Counted from the stretch's first letter, positions 5,378 to 13,621 are shown. The stretch is 16,306 bases of DNA from an uncultured Candidatus Melainabacteria bacterium (GCA_937891325.1 CALAFU010000042.1:1-16306); one strand, 5' to 3'. The notes: generated by a model from the sequence alone, not told the origin. Program-made: numbers and translations.

Positions 5378-7106
5378 CTTTTTCCTCACTTGTTTTTTTA
5401 GAACGAGTTTGACGTTTTGTTTTTGCGCCACCTCTATTTGGTCTTCTTGTTCTTTTTGGTTTTTCTTCAACCGGAGTTTCTGCTGTGGCTTCAACTTCTG
5501 CTGGAGTTTCTTGAACAGGTGTAGGTTCTTCAATTACAGGCTTAATTTCATCTTCTGCTGTAATCATTGTTTGTGCTGTTTTTACTTCAGAATTTTCATT
5601 AAGTTGTTTTTTGTTAAAGTTACGTTTGTTATTTCTATTGTTTGTTTTTTTGTTTTCTCGTTTTTTAGTTTCAACTTCTGCCTCAACTGATGGATTTTCA
5701 GTTGTTTCTAATGGTGCTGATTGCTCCATTACTTGTTCTTGTTGAGGTGTATTGTTATTGTTTTGTTTTTTATTATTGTTATTATTTTTCTTGAATCCGC
5801 TGATTGGAAGTTTCATTTTTGCAGCTTTCGCTCTATATTCACCTTCAGCTGTTGGTGATGCAAATTTGAAATCTTCTACGATAAAGCCTTCACCATGGCA
5901 GTGTGGACATTTTTTAGCAAAGACTTCTGAAATAGCTTGACCTTGTCTGTGACGAGTCATTTCAACAAGTCCTAAGTCAGAAAGTTGACCAACTTGAGGT
6001 TTTGCCTTGTCGTCTTCAATTGCAAGTTCTAATTCTTCCATAATAGCTAATTTATCGACACGAGAAGTCATATCAATAAAGTCAATGATAATCATACCGC
6101 CGATGTTACGTAAACGTAATTGACGTGCGATTTCGTGAACGGCTTCAATATTTGTTTTTAGAATAGTTTCATCTTGAGTTGCAGAACTTACAAACTTACC
6201 AGAGTTTACGTCGATAACTGTAAGTGCTTCTGTCTGTTGAATAAATAAGTAACCGCCTGATGGCATATTAACCTTCATATTCAAGGCTGCTTTGATTTCT
6301 TTGTGAACGTTAGTTGCAATTAATAAAGGTTCATTACCTTTGTATAAAGTAACATTGATATTCTTATTCATGTGCCAATTTTGAAGTAGAGTTTGAACTC
6401 TGTTCAAGGCAAATGCAGTATCTACAATGATTTCTGTTACATCTTCTGAACAAGCTTCACGAATAACTCTGTATAACAAGTCTTGGTCACGATAGATTAA
6501 ACTTGGTGGAGTTAGAGATTCTGCTGCTGTAACAATATTGTTCCATTTTTCTAATAGAATTTCTAAATCTTCTTGAATGTCAGCTTCTGATTGACCTTCG
6601 GCTTCTGTTCTGATGATAACACCTACGCCAACAGGTTTTAACAAGCTAACGATAGATTTCAATCTTGCACGTTCTTTTGATGATTCAATCTTACGGCTAA
6701 CGTTAATTCCAGGTTCAGACGGCATTAATACTAAAAATCTACCAGGAAGACTGATTTCTGTTGTAACTCTAGGACCTTTGTGTCCTGTTGGTTCTTTAAC
6801 TACTTGAACAACAAGTTTTTGGTTTGGTGATAACTTATCTTTTAAAGCACCTTTACCCATAATGTCTTGAGCGTGTAAGAAGCCCATTTTGTCAACACCG
6901 ACATCAACGAAAGCCGCATCAATACTTGGTAAAATGTTTTGTACTGTTGCTAGGTAAACATCACCTAACAAAACTTCTCCGCGATTGATGTATAAATCTA
7001 AAACCTTATCGCCTTCCATTAAAGCGCCGATATTATCACGTTCAGCGATAACAATTTTTTTTGCAGAGTTTTGTTCTTTTTGTGCAAAATTCTTTTTGTC
7101 TTTCAT
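5364..7106 (-). CDS. rng: Ribonuclease E/G family endoribonuclease
   Basis: Single-strand-specific endoribonuclease of mRNA decay and rRNA/tRNA processing. The 580-aa product has an S1 domain at about 34-115. The catalytic aspartates are D299 (VIDVNSGKF) and D342 (IIIDFIDM), spaced 43 residues as in E. coli RNase E, and the zinc-link CPHC is at 400-403, 58 residues after D342. The core ends near 425. The tail (about 430-580) is disordered: Asn/Lys runs (KKNNNNNKKQNNNN), acidic Glu/Pro/Val stretches, and a basic end with KPKRTRRPNRGGAKTKRQTR, likely for RNA or partner binding. AAGGA lies seven bases before the ATG. It follows the radical SAM gene by 18 bases, as in many cyanobacteria. It could equally be called rne. 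Confidence 0.95.
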   Translation of the reverse strand: MKDKKNFAQKEQNSAKKIVIAERDNIGALMEGDKVLDLYINRGEVLLGDVYLATVQNILPSIDAAFVDVGVDKMGFLHAQDIMGKGALKDKLSPNQKLVVQVVKEPTGHKGPRVTTEISLPGRFLVLMPSEPGINVSRKIESSKERARLKSIVSLLKPVGVGVIIRTEAEGQSEADIQEDLEILLEKWNNIVTAAESLTPPSLIYRDQDLLYRVIREACSEDVTEIIVDTAFALNRVQTLLQNWHMNKNINVTLYKGNEPLLIATNVHKEIKAALNMKVNMPSGGYLFIQQTEALTVIDVNSGKFVSSATQDETILKTNIEAVHEIARQLRLRNIGGMIIIDFIDMTSRVDKLAIMEELELAIEDDKAKPQVGQLSDLGLVEMTRHRQGQAISEVFAKKCPHCHGEGFIVEDFKFASPTAEGEYRAKAAKMKLPISGFKKNNNNNKKQNNNNTPQQEQVMEQSAPLETTENPSVEAEVETKKRENKKTNNRNNKRNFNKKQLNENSEVKTAQTMITAEDEIKPVIEEPTPVQETPAEVEATAETPVEEKPKRTRRPNRGGAKTKRQTRSKKTSEEKVEEE

Positions 7107-7124
7107 TTAAAATTCCTTTTCTTT

Positions 7125-9629
7125 TTATAACTCCATCAAGTTTTCGTCGAAAAATCTTAAACGTTTGATGTCAAAAACTGTACCTTCAGATATTAATTTC
7201 ATAAGGTCATCAGCTCTAACAGCTGGTATTTCACTACCTTGACCTGCTTTTAATACGATGTACAAATTGTCATTTTCAAACCTATAAGATTGAATTGACG
7301 GTTTTATATTTGAAGTTTTTAGTAAACCTTTTTTGTTTTTCTTCGTCAATAAAATTTCGTCAGAAGATAAAACTTGATTACAATTTAACATAAACTTTTC
7401 TAAATTACAATCATCTTTTTTTATAAGTGAAACTTGATATTCAGCCCATTGAGCGGTATGGTCAATAGCTTTTTCACCAACTTCAAGAGGTCTAATACTT
7501 ACAATTTTGCAACCATCTGGAAGTGTTTTTTCTAATGTATCTTTAAATTCTTCACAAGAAATATTGTCTAACAAATCTACGTCAACAAGTTCTGCATCGC
7601 TTTCTAAAAATAGAGGTAATGCAATCCCCATAGAAACTTTAGGTGTAGGGTTGAAACCTTGTGTAAATGCGACATTAAGTCCTGAACGCAAAATCGATTT
7701 TAAGAAGGTATTTTGCCAATCAAGATGAGAAAAATATCTTAAAATACCTAATTTTGTAACCTTTAAACGATATTTGTAGGTTGTAATTGTTGGTGCAGTT
7801 CTTGGATCATAATGAACTTGTTCAGGTTGTACGTAATCTTTTGCAACGAATTTTTTGTCTAAAACTTTATGTACACCTAAGTTTGGACAAACGCCACATT
7901 GAACGCATTTGTGTTCGCAAGTCGGTTGAATTTCTGTCGAATTAGTTTGTACAAAAGCCTTGTTATATTCATCCACAAACCATTGTTTGTTTACACCAAT
8001 ATTGATGAAGTCCCAAGGTAATTCAATATCTCGAGGAAATTCCTTCATTGCAAGATTTTTAATATCAATGCCACATTCTTCTGCTGTTTCAGACCAAGTC
8101 TCTTTGCTGAAACATTCACCCCAAGCATCTAAGTAGCAACCTTTTTGGTAAAGTTTTTCAATATAATCACAAAGGCTATCATCGCCACGAGTTAAAACTG
8201 CTTCAATTTGAGAAACAAATCGTTCGTGGTAGTTTAATTTTAAACCTTTAATGTGTTTTGTTTTTTCTTTTAAGTAATGAATGTGTTCCATTACCTCGTC
8301 TAAATCCATTTGAGGACAGAATTGAAACGGTGTGAATGGTTTTGGTACAAAAATTGATAATGTACAAGTTAAGTCTAATCCATGTTTTAAATCTTTTTCT
8401 CGTTTTAGACCTCTAACTTTATACTTCAATGTCTCCATTAAACGAACCATTTCGTCTAAATCTTCGTAAGTTTCAGAAGGTAAACCGACGATAAAGTAGA
8501 ATTTAATTCTGCTCCAGCCGTTTTTATAAAGTTGCATAACGGCGCTAATAATTTGTTCTTCCGAAATGTTCTTTTTGATAACGTTTCTAAGTCTTTGGCT
8601 ACCTGCTTCAGGCGCTAAAGTCATTGTTGATTTACGAACTGATTGAGTAAGTTCTGCTAATTCTAATCTGAAGTGGTCAATACGTTGGCTCGGAAGTGAT
8701 ACGCCGATTTTCTTTTTGTTAAATTCACAACTTAACTCTTTGATTACTTCTGTGATGTTTGAATAATCGTTTGAAGACAGTGAAAGTAATGAATACTCGT
8801 CATAACCTGTATTATGAACTAATTCTTTTGTAAGTTTTATAATTTCTTCTGCAGGTCTTTCTCTAACAGGTAAAGTTACGTGCCCTGGTTGACAGAAACG
8901 GCACATTCTACCGCAACCACGTCTGATTTCAACGATTGCTCTATCATGAATTGATGCTGAAAATGCGATAGGGTGTTTTGTTAATGCTGTATCATAAGTT
9001 AATGGCTCAACTCTTTTTTCAACAGTTCCGCCAACAGATTTTGACCAACAACCTTTTAATTTGCACAATTCGTTGATGCGCTCTTGTCTTGTTAAACCTT
9101 TTGTGCGTTCAATACATTCGCAAATCTCAACAGTAAGCTGTTCTCCGTCTCCAATTGAGAATACGTCAATAAATTCAGACATTGGAAGAGGGTTAAAAGT
9201 ACAAGGACCTCCAGCAATAACGATAGGTTCATCTTCTTTTCTATCTTTGTTTCGGATAGAAACACCACCCATTTCAAGCATTTTTAAAACGGTTGGGTAA
9301 GATAATTCATATTGAAGTGAAAAACCAATTATGTCAAAATCTTTCAAAGCTCGCTTGCTTTCAACCGCATAAAGTGGGTGGGGGTGAAAATCAGGCTCTG
9401 GAGCGTAAACTCTGTCAGCCATAAACTCTTCCTGCTTGTTAACTTGATTGTATAGAATTCTTGCGCCTAAATTACTGATGCCAATTTCATATTTGTCAGG
9501 AAAGCACATTGCGAAGCGAACTTTAGCTTTGTCAAAGTCCTTATTTGTAGAAAAAATCTCACCGCCAACGTATTGATACGGTTTTGAGCATTTGTTTAAT
9601 TCTTCGTGGTATTCTTCAAAAAACTGCAA
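7125..9629 (-). CDS. B12-binding-type radical SAM protein (TIGR03960) fused to a TIGR03936/DUF2344 domain
   Basis: An 834-aa cytoplasmic protein. Residues 1-215 resemble the N-terminal B12-binding-like region of the family (SKPYQYVGGE, FPDKYEIGISNLG, IAGGPCTFNPLP). The radical SAM core carries C239-x3-C243-x2-C246 for the 4Fe-4S cluster. A second cysteine set, C571-x3-C575-x2-C578-x2-C581, could hold an auxiliary cluster. The C-terminal 200 residues, from KYRLKVTKLGILRYFSHLDW on, match the TIGR03936 (DUF2344) domain often encoded or fused beside RNase E/G. The reaction is not known to me. The start is a TTG at 9629 one base after the stop of the preceding gene, with AGAAGG 11 bases upstream; no in-frame ATG lies nearby, and the family's N-terminal motif starts soon after. 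Confidence 0.92.
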   Translation of the reverse strand: MQFFEEYHEELNKCSKPYQYVGGEIFSTNKDFDKAKVRFAMCFPDKYEIGISNLGARILYNQVNKQEEFMADRVYAPEPDFHPHPLYAVESKRALKDFDIIGFSLQYELSYPTVLKMLEMGGVSIRNKDRKEDEPIVIAGGPCTFNPLPMSEFIDVFSIGDGEQLTVEICECIERTKGLTRQERINELCKLKGCWSKSVGGTVEKRVEPLTYDTALTKHPIAFSASIHDRAIVEIRRGCGRMCRFCQPGHVTLPVRERPAEEIIKLTKELVHNTGYDEYSLLSLSSNDYSNITEVIKELSCEFNKKKIGVSLPSQRIDHFRLELAELTQSVRKSTMTLAPEAGSQRLRNVIKKNISEEQIISAVMQLYKNGWSRIKFYFIVGLPSETYEDLDEMVRLMETLKYKVRGLKREKDLKHGLDLTCTLSIFVPKPFTPFQFCPQMDLDEVMEHIHYLKEKTKHIKGLKLNYHERFVSQIEAVLTRGDDSLCDYIEKLYQKGCYLDAWGECFSKETWSETAEECGIDIKNLAMKEFPRDIELPWDFINIGVNKQWFVDEYNKAFVQTNSTEIQPTCEHKCVQCGVCPNLGVHKVLDKKFVAKDYVQPEQVHYDPRTAPTITTYKYRLKVTKLGILRYFSHLDWQNTFLKSILRSGLNVAFTQGFNPTPKVSMGIALPLFLESDAELVDVDLLDNISCEEFKDTLEKTLPDGCKIVSIRPLEVGEKAIDHTAQWAEYQVSLIKKDDCNLEKFMLNCNQVLSSDEILLTKKNKKGLLKTSNIKPSIQSYRFENDNLYIVLKAGQGSEIPAVRADDLMKLISEGTVFDIKRLRFFDENLMEL

Positions 9630-9630
9630 T

Positions 9631-9972
9631 TTAAGCTAAACCTTCTGGAAAATATTTGTCAATTTCAATAATAGTGCCATTTAGTTTGTTATTGTTAAAT
9701 TTTTCCATAAATTTGAAAAGTTCGTCGTTTTTAACGTCGTAGTTGTACATCCAAACTTCGCCATTTACTTCTCTCATTACTCTAACGATGTAATGACACC
9801 CTTCTGCATATTTTTTTAATAATGATGCGTTAAATTTTTTATTATTTTTATCTTTATTTAGTTTTACATAATGAAAACCTTCAAAAAACTTGATTTGTTC
9901 TAATTCTTCATGTGTTAGAGTTCTATTTACTTTTGAAAATAAATCAATAACTTTGTCGTCTTTATCCGTCAT
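9631..9972 (-). CDS. Conserved-looking small protein of unknown function, 113 aa, first gene of the rng operon
   Basis: The 113-aa product begins MTDKDDKVIDLFSKVNR and is highly charged, with no signal peptide or membrane segment. The middle contains a predicted strand-rich stretch (CHYIVRVMREVNGEVWMYNY). I recognise no domain. GAGGAA at 9976-9981 precedes the ATG by three to four bases, and a good promoter lies just upstream. Only one base separates its stop from the TTG start of the radical SAM gene, so translation is likely coupled and its product may work with the radical SAM protein or RNase E/G. That link rests on position only. Confidence 0.8.
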   Translation of the reverse strand: MTDKDDKVIDLFSKVNRTLTHEELEQIKFFEGFHYVKLNKDKNNKKFNASLLKKYAEGCHYIVRVMREVNGEVWMYNYDVKNDELFKFMEKFNNNKLNGTIIEIDKYFPEGLA

Positions 9973-9990
9973 AAATTCCTCTTTTCTTTA

Positions 9991-10019
9991 ATAATACAAA
10001 AAAGAAATTTTTATGTAAA
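9991..10019 (-). promoter_or_regulatory. Promoter of the 113-aa protein / radical SAM / rng operon
   Basis: Minus-strand TTTACA at 10019-10014 (five of six), a 17-base spacer, and TATTAT at 9996-9991 (five of six). The start would be near 9984, leaving a very short leader with the ribosome site. Confidence 0.7.
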
Positions 10020-10032
10020 GTTTTAAACATTT

Positions 10033-10061
10033 GAAATAAATCGCACCTATAAGGTGCGATT
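10033..10061 (-). terminator. Terminator of the sulfur amino-acid operon
   Basis: Ten-bp stem, AATCGCACCT at 10039-10048 and AGGTGCGATT at 10052-10061, loop ATA. It starts five bases after the stop of the symporter gene. On the minus strand it is followed by TATTT (TTTATTT counting the last stem bases) and preceded by an A run. The plus strand has a better T run, but no plus-strand gene would use it. Confidence 0.75.
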
Positions 10062-10066
10062 CTTTT

Positions 10067-11272
10067 TTAAGAAATTTTTATATCTTTATTTGTCATAATG
10101 CAAACTGCCGAATCAGACCAAACATTTTCCGTTGTTTCAACCATATCAATTATACTATATATTGGTAGTATTAATCCTAAAATTCCAAGAGGTGCGCCGA
10201 TTGAAGACATCAATGAAAGTGTTAAAAAATAACAACCCATTGGAACTCCAGCATTTCCAATTGCGGCAAAAACTGCAATAAATACCCAAATTATCATTGT
10301 TCCTAATGTCAAGTGAATTCCTGCATTTTGCATAACGAATAAAGAGGTTATTAATATAAAAGCTGCACAGCCATTCATGTTGATTGTTGTACAAATTGGT
10401 AAAACAAATCTTGAGATTTCAGGATTTATTTTTAAATTATTTTCAGCACAGTTTAGTGTAACAGGCAATGTGCCGGCTGAACTTTTTGTGAAAAATGCGG
10501 TTACAATTGCAGGTAACATATTTTTGAATGATGAAATAGGATTTATACCTTTAACAAGTAATATTAAAGGAATAATTATGAAAGTTTGTATGATATTACC
10601 ACTCAAAACAATAGCTGTATATTTACCTAAAGCTCCGATAGCAGAGTTATTTATAATTTGTGATGATAATTGAGCTGCAAATGCCATAATACCAATTGGT
10701 AAAATTTTAATTAAACCTTGTATTAAAATAAATAGAATTTCTTGAATTCCAAATATAACTTTGCCAAGAGCTTTGATATTTTCATTCTTTTCTGCAATTG
10801 AAAGTGCAATTCCAATTGCTGCGGCAATCAAAATTACAGAAAGTGCATTGCCTGCAATTACAGGTTGAAATATGTTATTCGGAATAATTGACACTAAATA
10901 TTCATAATAGCTAGTAGCAGTTGTTTCTTCTGCAGTGTTATTAACTACAATATTGCTTGGAGTGAATAACATATATAAAATTAGTCCCGTAATTGCCGCT
11001 AAAAAAGTAGTTAATAGTGTGTAAAAGATGGTGTGTTTAAAAATTCTACCTGTGTTCTTTTCTTCTGTAAGTTTTGAAAGTGCTGTTATAACTGCCAATG
11101 CAATTACCGGTATTGCAAGACATTGAAACAATCTTGTAAAAAATAACGAGATAAAATTAAATAAATGATTTAGAATATTTATGTTCAAAAATCCTAAAAA
11201 TATTCCTAATAATAGGGCTGAAACCCAAATTAAAATCTGTATTAAAGATTTATTTTTTATAATGTTTAACAT
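10067..11272 (-). CDS. DAACS-family sodium/proton:amino-acid symporter
   Basis: A 401-aa inner-membrane transporter of the dicarboxylate/amino acid:cation symporter family. It is hydrophobic throughout, with about eight membrane helices plus hairpin loops. Family marks are the Ser-rich hairpin (KSSAGTLPVTL), the unwound-helix motif NMNGCA in place of the usual NMDGT, GNAGVPMG in the second hairpin, and a C-terminal DMVETTENVWSD segment. The altered NMNGC resembles NGCA in TcyP/YdjN-type cystine carriers as I recall them. With its place behind sulfur amino-acid genes this suggests cystine or another small amino acid; this is an inference. I chose the ATG at 11272, with AAGGAG at 11278-11283; the frame's longer 5' part overlaps the upstream gene's end. 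The gap to that gene is 34 bases. Confidence 0.88.
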   Translation of the reverse strand: MLNIIKNKSLIQILIWVSALLLGIFLGFLNINILNHLFNFISLFFTRLFQCLAIPVIALAVITALSKLTEEKNTGRIFKHTIFYTLLTTFLAAITGLILYMLFTPSNIVVNNTAEETTATSYYEYLVSIIPNNIFQPVIAGNALSVILIAAAIGIALSIAEKNENIKALGKVIFGIQEILFILIQGLIKILPIGIMAFAAQLSSQIINNSAIGALGKYTAIVLSGNIIQTFIIIPLILLVKGINPISSFKNMLPAIVTAFFTKSSAGTLPVTLNCAENNLKINPEISRFVLPICTTINMNGCAAFILITSLFVMQNAGIHLTLGTMIIWVFIAVFAAIGNAGVPMGCYFLTLSLMSSIGAPLGILGLILPIYSIIDMVETTENVWSDSAVCIMTNKDIKIS

Positions 11273-11306
11273 TTTTTCTCCTTGTTTTGTAATATTTAAA
11301 GTTATT

Positions 11307-12218
11307 TTATTCGTATAAATTTTTTGAAAAATATCTATCGCCTCTATCTGAAAATATGAGAACAATATTTCCTTTTGTACCATATTGTTCTATCAATTTC
11401 TTCTCAGCAGCTAAAACTGCTCCAGAACTAGAACCGGCAATAATCCCTTCTTTTCTTGCTAATTCTCTTGCGCTTTCAAAGGCTTCTTTGTCAGAAACTT
11501 TTATAACAATATCAACAAGGCTCATATTCATTGTGGCAGCAATAAAATCATTACCAATTCCTTCAATATCATAATCTCCGTGCTCACCGCCACCCATAGT
11601 TGAACCAATGGGGTCTGCTAGAACACCCTTGATATTTGGATTTTGTTCTTTTAAATATCGCATAATACCTGAGAAAGTCCCACCTGAACCAGCACCAGCA
11701 ACTAAATAATCAATTTTTCCATTCAGATCTTTATAAATTTCTTTTCCTGTTGTTTCATAGTGTGCAAGTGGGTTTGCTGGATTTTTAAATTGTTCTAATG
11801 AGATTGCGCCTTTAATAGAAGCTTTTATTTCTTCTGCTTTTTTCGCTGCACCCAACATACCTTCTTCTCTTTTTGTATTAACGATTTCAGCACCCATTGC
11901 TCTCATTAGAATTTGTTTTTCTTCTGAAAATTTTGAAGGTACAACAAAAATCACCCTATAACCTTTATTTAATGCCGCAAAGATTATGCCAAGTCCGGTA
12001 TTACCTGCTGTTGCTTCAATGATTGTTCCGCCTTTTTTTAATAACCCTTTTCTTTCTGCATCTTCAATCATATATTTACCAACTCTATCATTTACTGAAC
12101 CTGATGGGTTATAAAGTTCTAATTTTGCGTATAAATCAACATCTTTGTTTGTACTTATGTTATTTAATTTTACCATTGGAGTATTACCAATTAGTTCCTG
12201 CATTGAATTATATAACAT
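11307..12218 (-). CDS. Cysteine synthase / cystathionine beta-synthase family protein lacking the Schiff-base lysine
   Basis: A 303-aa fold-type II PLP protein that normally makes cysteine from O-acetylserine and sulfide, or cystathionine with homocysteine (CysK/MccA group). Most of the cofactor site is present: TAGNTG at about 71-76, the phosphate loop GAGSGGT in the middle, SSSGA near the C-terminus, and SDRGDRYFS at the end. The segment that should read NP-G-SVKDR reads NPSGSVNDR: N43 (codon AAT at 12092-12090) replaces the lysine that forms the internal aldimine. The frame is otherwise intact and full length, so this is not decay by frameshift. The ATG shares its A with the TAA of the upstream lyase gene (coupled translation). 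Activity is therefore in doubt; a base error in the sequence would also explain it. Confidence 0.88.
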   Translation of the reverse strand: MLYNSMQELIGNTPMVKLNNISTNKDVDLYAKLELYNPSGSVNDRVGKYMIEDAERKGLLKKGGTIIEATAGNTGLGIIFAALNKGYRVIFVVPSKFSEEKQILMRAMGAEIVNTKREEGMLGAAKKAEEIKASIKGAISLEQFKNPANPLAHYETTGKEIYKDLNGKIDYLVAGAGSGGTFSGIMRYLKEQNPNIKGVLADPIGSTMGGGEHGDYDIEGIGNDFIAATMNMSLVDIVIKVSDKEAFESARELARKEGIIAGSSSGAVLAAEKKLIEQYGTKGNIVLIFSDRGDRYFSKNLYE

Positions 12219-13363
12219 TATTTTTCTGCCTTTCTTATTGCTTGTTCCAAATCATTTATGATATCTTCTTTATTTTCTATTCCAACAGATAATCTGATAA
12301 GTCCATCTGTTATACCTATTTTCTTTCTTATAGGTTCAGGAATTGATGCGTGTGTCATTGTAGAAGGGTGACACACTAGAGTTTCCACACCACCTAAACT
12401 TTCTGCCAGCATTACAAGATTAAGACTAGAAAAGAAGTTTTTTACATCATAATTTTCTTTCAATTCAAAAGAAATCATTCCGCCACCGTTTTTAGCCTGT
12501 TTTTGTTGTGTTTCATATCCATTATTATTTTTTAATTCTGGGTAATATACATTTTGTATTGCAGGATTTTTATAAAGACGTTCAGCTATAAATTTTGCAT
12601 TTTCGGTAATTCTATCCATTCTAACCGCAAGAGTTTTTATTCCTCTTATCAAAAGGTACGAATCGAATGGCTCAAGTATTGCTCCGATAGAGTTTTGTAA
12701 GAATGCAAGTTTTTCACCGAGATTTTCATCTTTTACAACCACAAGCCCCGCAATTAAGTCACAATGTCCGCCTAAATATTTTGTAGCACTATGTATAACT
12801 ATATCTGCGCCTAAATCAAGAGGTCTTTGCAAGTAGGGTGTCATAAAAGTATTATCAACAATTGATAAAAGTCCATATTTATGTGCAATTTCTGAAACAT
12901 CAGTAATGTCTGTTACTGTTAATAGTGGGTTTGCTGGACTTTCTATCAAGATTGCTTTTGTATTTTTGTTTCCTGTTATCGCTTTTTCATAATCGTCATT
13001 TTCTGCAATAGAAAAGGTTATACCAAAATTATTAAAAACTTGGTTTAAAAGTCTAAATGTTCCGCCGTAAACATTGTTTGATATAACGATGTTATCGCCT
13101 GTTTTAAATAGAGATAATACGGTTGTAATTGCTGCTAAACCTGATGCGAAAGCAAATCCATATTTTCCGTTTTCTAACTCTGCGATTAATTTTTCTAGGG
13201 CTTCTCGTGTCGGATTACCTGTTCTTGAATATTCATAACCGCGATGTTGACCTAAGCCATCTTGTTTAAATGTCGAGGTTTGATATATTGGAATGTTTAC
13301 TGAACCTGTTTTTTCATCAATTGATGTTCCGCCATGAATTAACAATGTTTCAAAATTTGTCAT
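12218..13363 (-). CDS. Cystathionine gamma-lyase / methionine gamma-lyase type PLP enzyme (MetC/MccB family)
   Basis: A 381-aa cytoplasmic enzyme of the Cys/Met metabolism PLP family. Visible family residues are YSRTGNPTREALE (about 45-57), ASGLAAI, NNVYGG (about 96-101), the cofactor aspartate D170 in VDNTF, and the PLP lysine K195 in IHSATKYLGGH. SLGGVETLVCHPSTMTH and a C-terminal RLSVGIE follow. Together with the next gene it would form a reverse transsulfuration pair as in mccA-mccB operons. Exact substrate choice (cystathionine, homocysteine or methionine) cannot be read from sequence. I chose the ATG at 13363 because AAAAGGAG lies eight bases upstream; the frame continues upstream to about 13465 with no ribosome site and through the promoter. 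Confidence 0.93.
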   Translation of the reverse strand: MTNFETLLIHGGTSIDEKTGSVNIPIYQTSTFKQDGLGQHRGYEYSRTGNPTREALEKLIAELENGKYGFAFASGLAAITTVLSLFKTGDNIVISNNVYGGTFRLLNQVFNNFGITFSIAENDDYEKAITGNKNTKAILIESPANPLLTVTDITDVSEIAHKYGLLSIVDNTFMTPYLQRPLDLGADIVIHSATKYLGGHCDLIAGLVVVKDENLGEKLAFLQNSIGAILEPFDSYLLIRGIKTLAVRMDRITENAKFIAERLYKNPAIQNVYYPELKNNNGYETQQKQAKNGGGMISFELKENYDVKNFFSSLNLVMLAESLGGVETLVCHPSTMTHASIPEPIRKKIGITDGLIRLSVGIENKEDIINDLEQAIRKAEK

Positions 13364-13382
13364 AATCTTTTCTCCTTTTGTC

Positions 13383-13413
13383 TTTATAAAGTGAATGTTT
13401 TTGCTTTTGTCAA
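13383..13413 (-). promoter_or_regulatory. Proximal promoter of the sulfur amino-acid operon
   Basis: Minus-strand TTGACA at 13413-13408 (perfect) and TATAAA at 13388-13383 (five of six). The spacer is 19 bases, longer than ideal. Transcripts from here would skip the upstream RNA element and carry a leader of about 15 bases. Confidence 0.5.
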
Positions 13414-13477
13414 TAATTTGTTTATATAAAATGATGCAATGTTGCGGTGGCTTTTCCGCACGCAAATTTACACAATT

Positions 13478-13513
13478 AAAAAAGGTTCTTAATATGTCAT
13501 TAAGAACCTTTTT
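13478..13513. terminator. Bidirectional intrinsic terminator
   Basis: Twelve-bp perfect stem, AAGGTTCTTAAT at 13482-13493 and ATTAAGAACCTT at 13499-13510, loop ATGTC, flanked by A on the left and T on the right, so a U tract follows the stem on either strand. On the minus strand it ends the transcript starting near 13615. Confidence 0.9.
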
Positions 13514-13615
13514 ATACTTTTATATAACTAATTGCACACAAAATTATAAGTAAGTTCTTTGACAGGAAAACTTACAAGTGCAACATAATAAATTTTGTAT
13601 ATAAATGTATCTCAT
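13478..13615 (-). ncRNA. Candidate structured leader RNA (riboswitch-like) or small RNA upstream of the sulfur operon
   Basis: A consensus-like promoter at 13649-13622 should start a minus-strand RNA near 13615 that ends at the terminator at 13510-13478, about 135 bases. It holds a 7-bp hairpin: GTAAGTT at 13575-13569 with AACTTAC at 13556-13550, loop TTCCTGTCAAAG. Two crossing pairings surround it: TTGCAC (13583-13578) with GTGCAA (13537-13532), and ACAAAATT (13598-13591) with AATTTTGT (13545-13538). AAGAACT (13559-13553) could also pair with GGTTCTT (13508-13502) of the terminator stem. It contains no convincing reading frame. I cannot match it to a known riboswitch class, including the T-box and S-box. 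Confidence 0.5.
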
Positions 13616-13621
13616 ACCTTC

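Noticed and set aside
5378..5533. Upstream extension of the rng-linked membrane protein to 5533
   Set aside because: It is only the alternate frame of the rng tail; it would put a long Lys/Gln-rich stretch before a signal peptide.
5746..5800. Repetitive T/A tract that looks like a repeat or CRISPR-like element
   Set aside because: It encodes the Asn/Lys runs of the RNase E/G tail and has no repeat-spacer structure.
5409..5940. Plus-strand reading frames rich in Phe, Cys and Leu opposite rng
   Set aside because: Antisense shadows of the Lys/Asn/Glu-rich tail, with no ribosome sites or family features.
11273..11383. N-terminal extension of the DAACS symporter to 11383
   Set aside because: It overlaps the coding end of the upstream synthase gene and ignores the perfect AAGGAG before the ATG at 11272.
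13364..13465. N-terminal extension of the gamma-lyase up to 13465
   Set aside because: AAAAGGAG sits just before the ATG at 13363, the extension overlaps a perfect TTGACA promoter element, and the family starts near the chosen ATG.
13439..13466. GC-rich hairpin resembling a T-box GGTGG...CCGC element
   Set aside because: It pairs well only on the plus strand (TTGCGGTGG with CCGCACGCAA, one bulge), lacks the T-box consensus, and has no plus-strand gene it could control. Unexplained but not callable.
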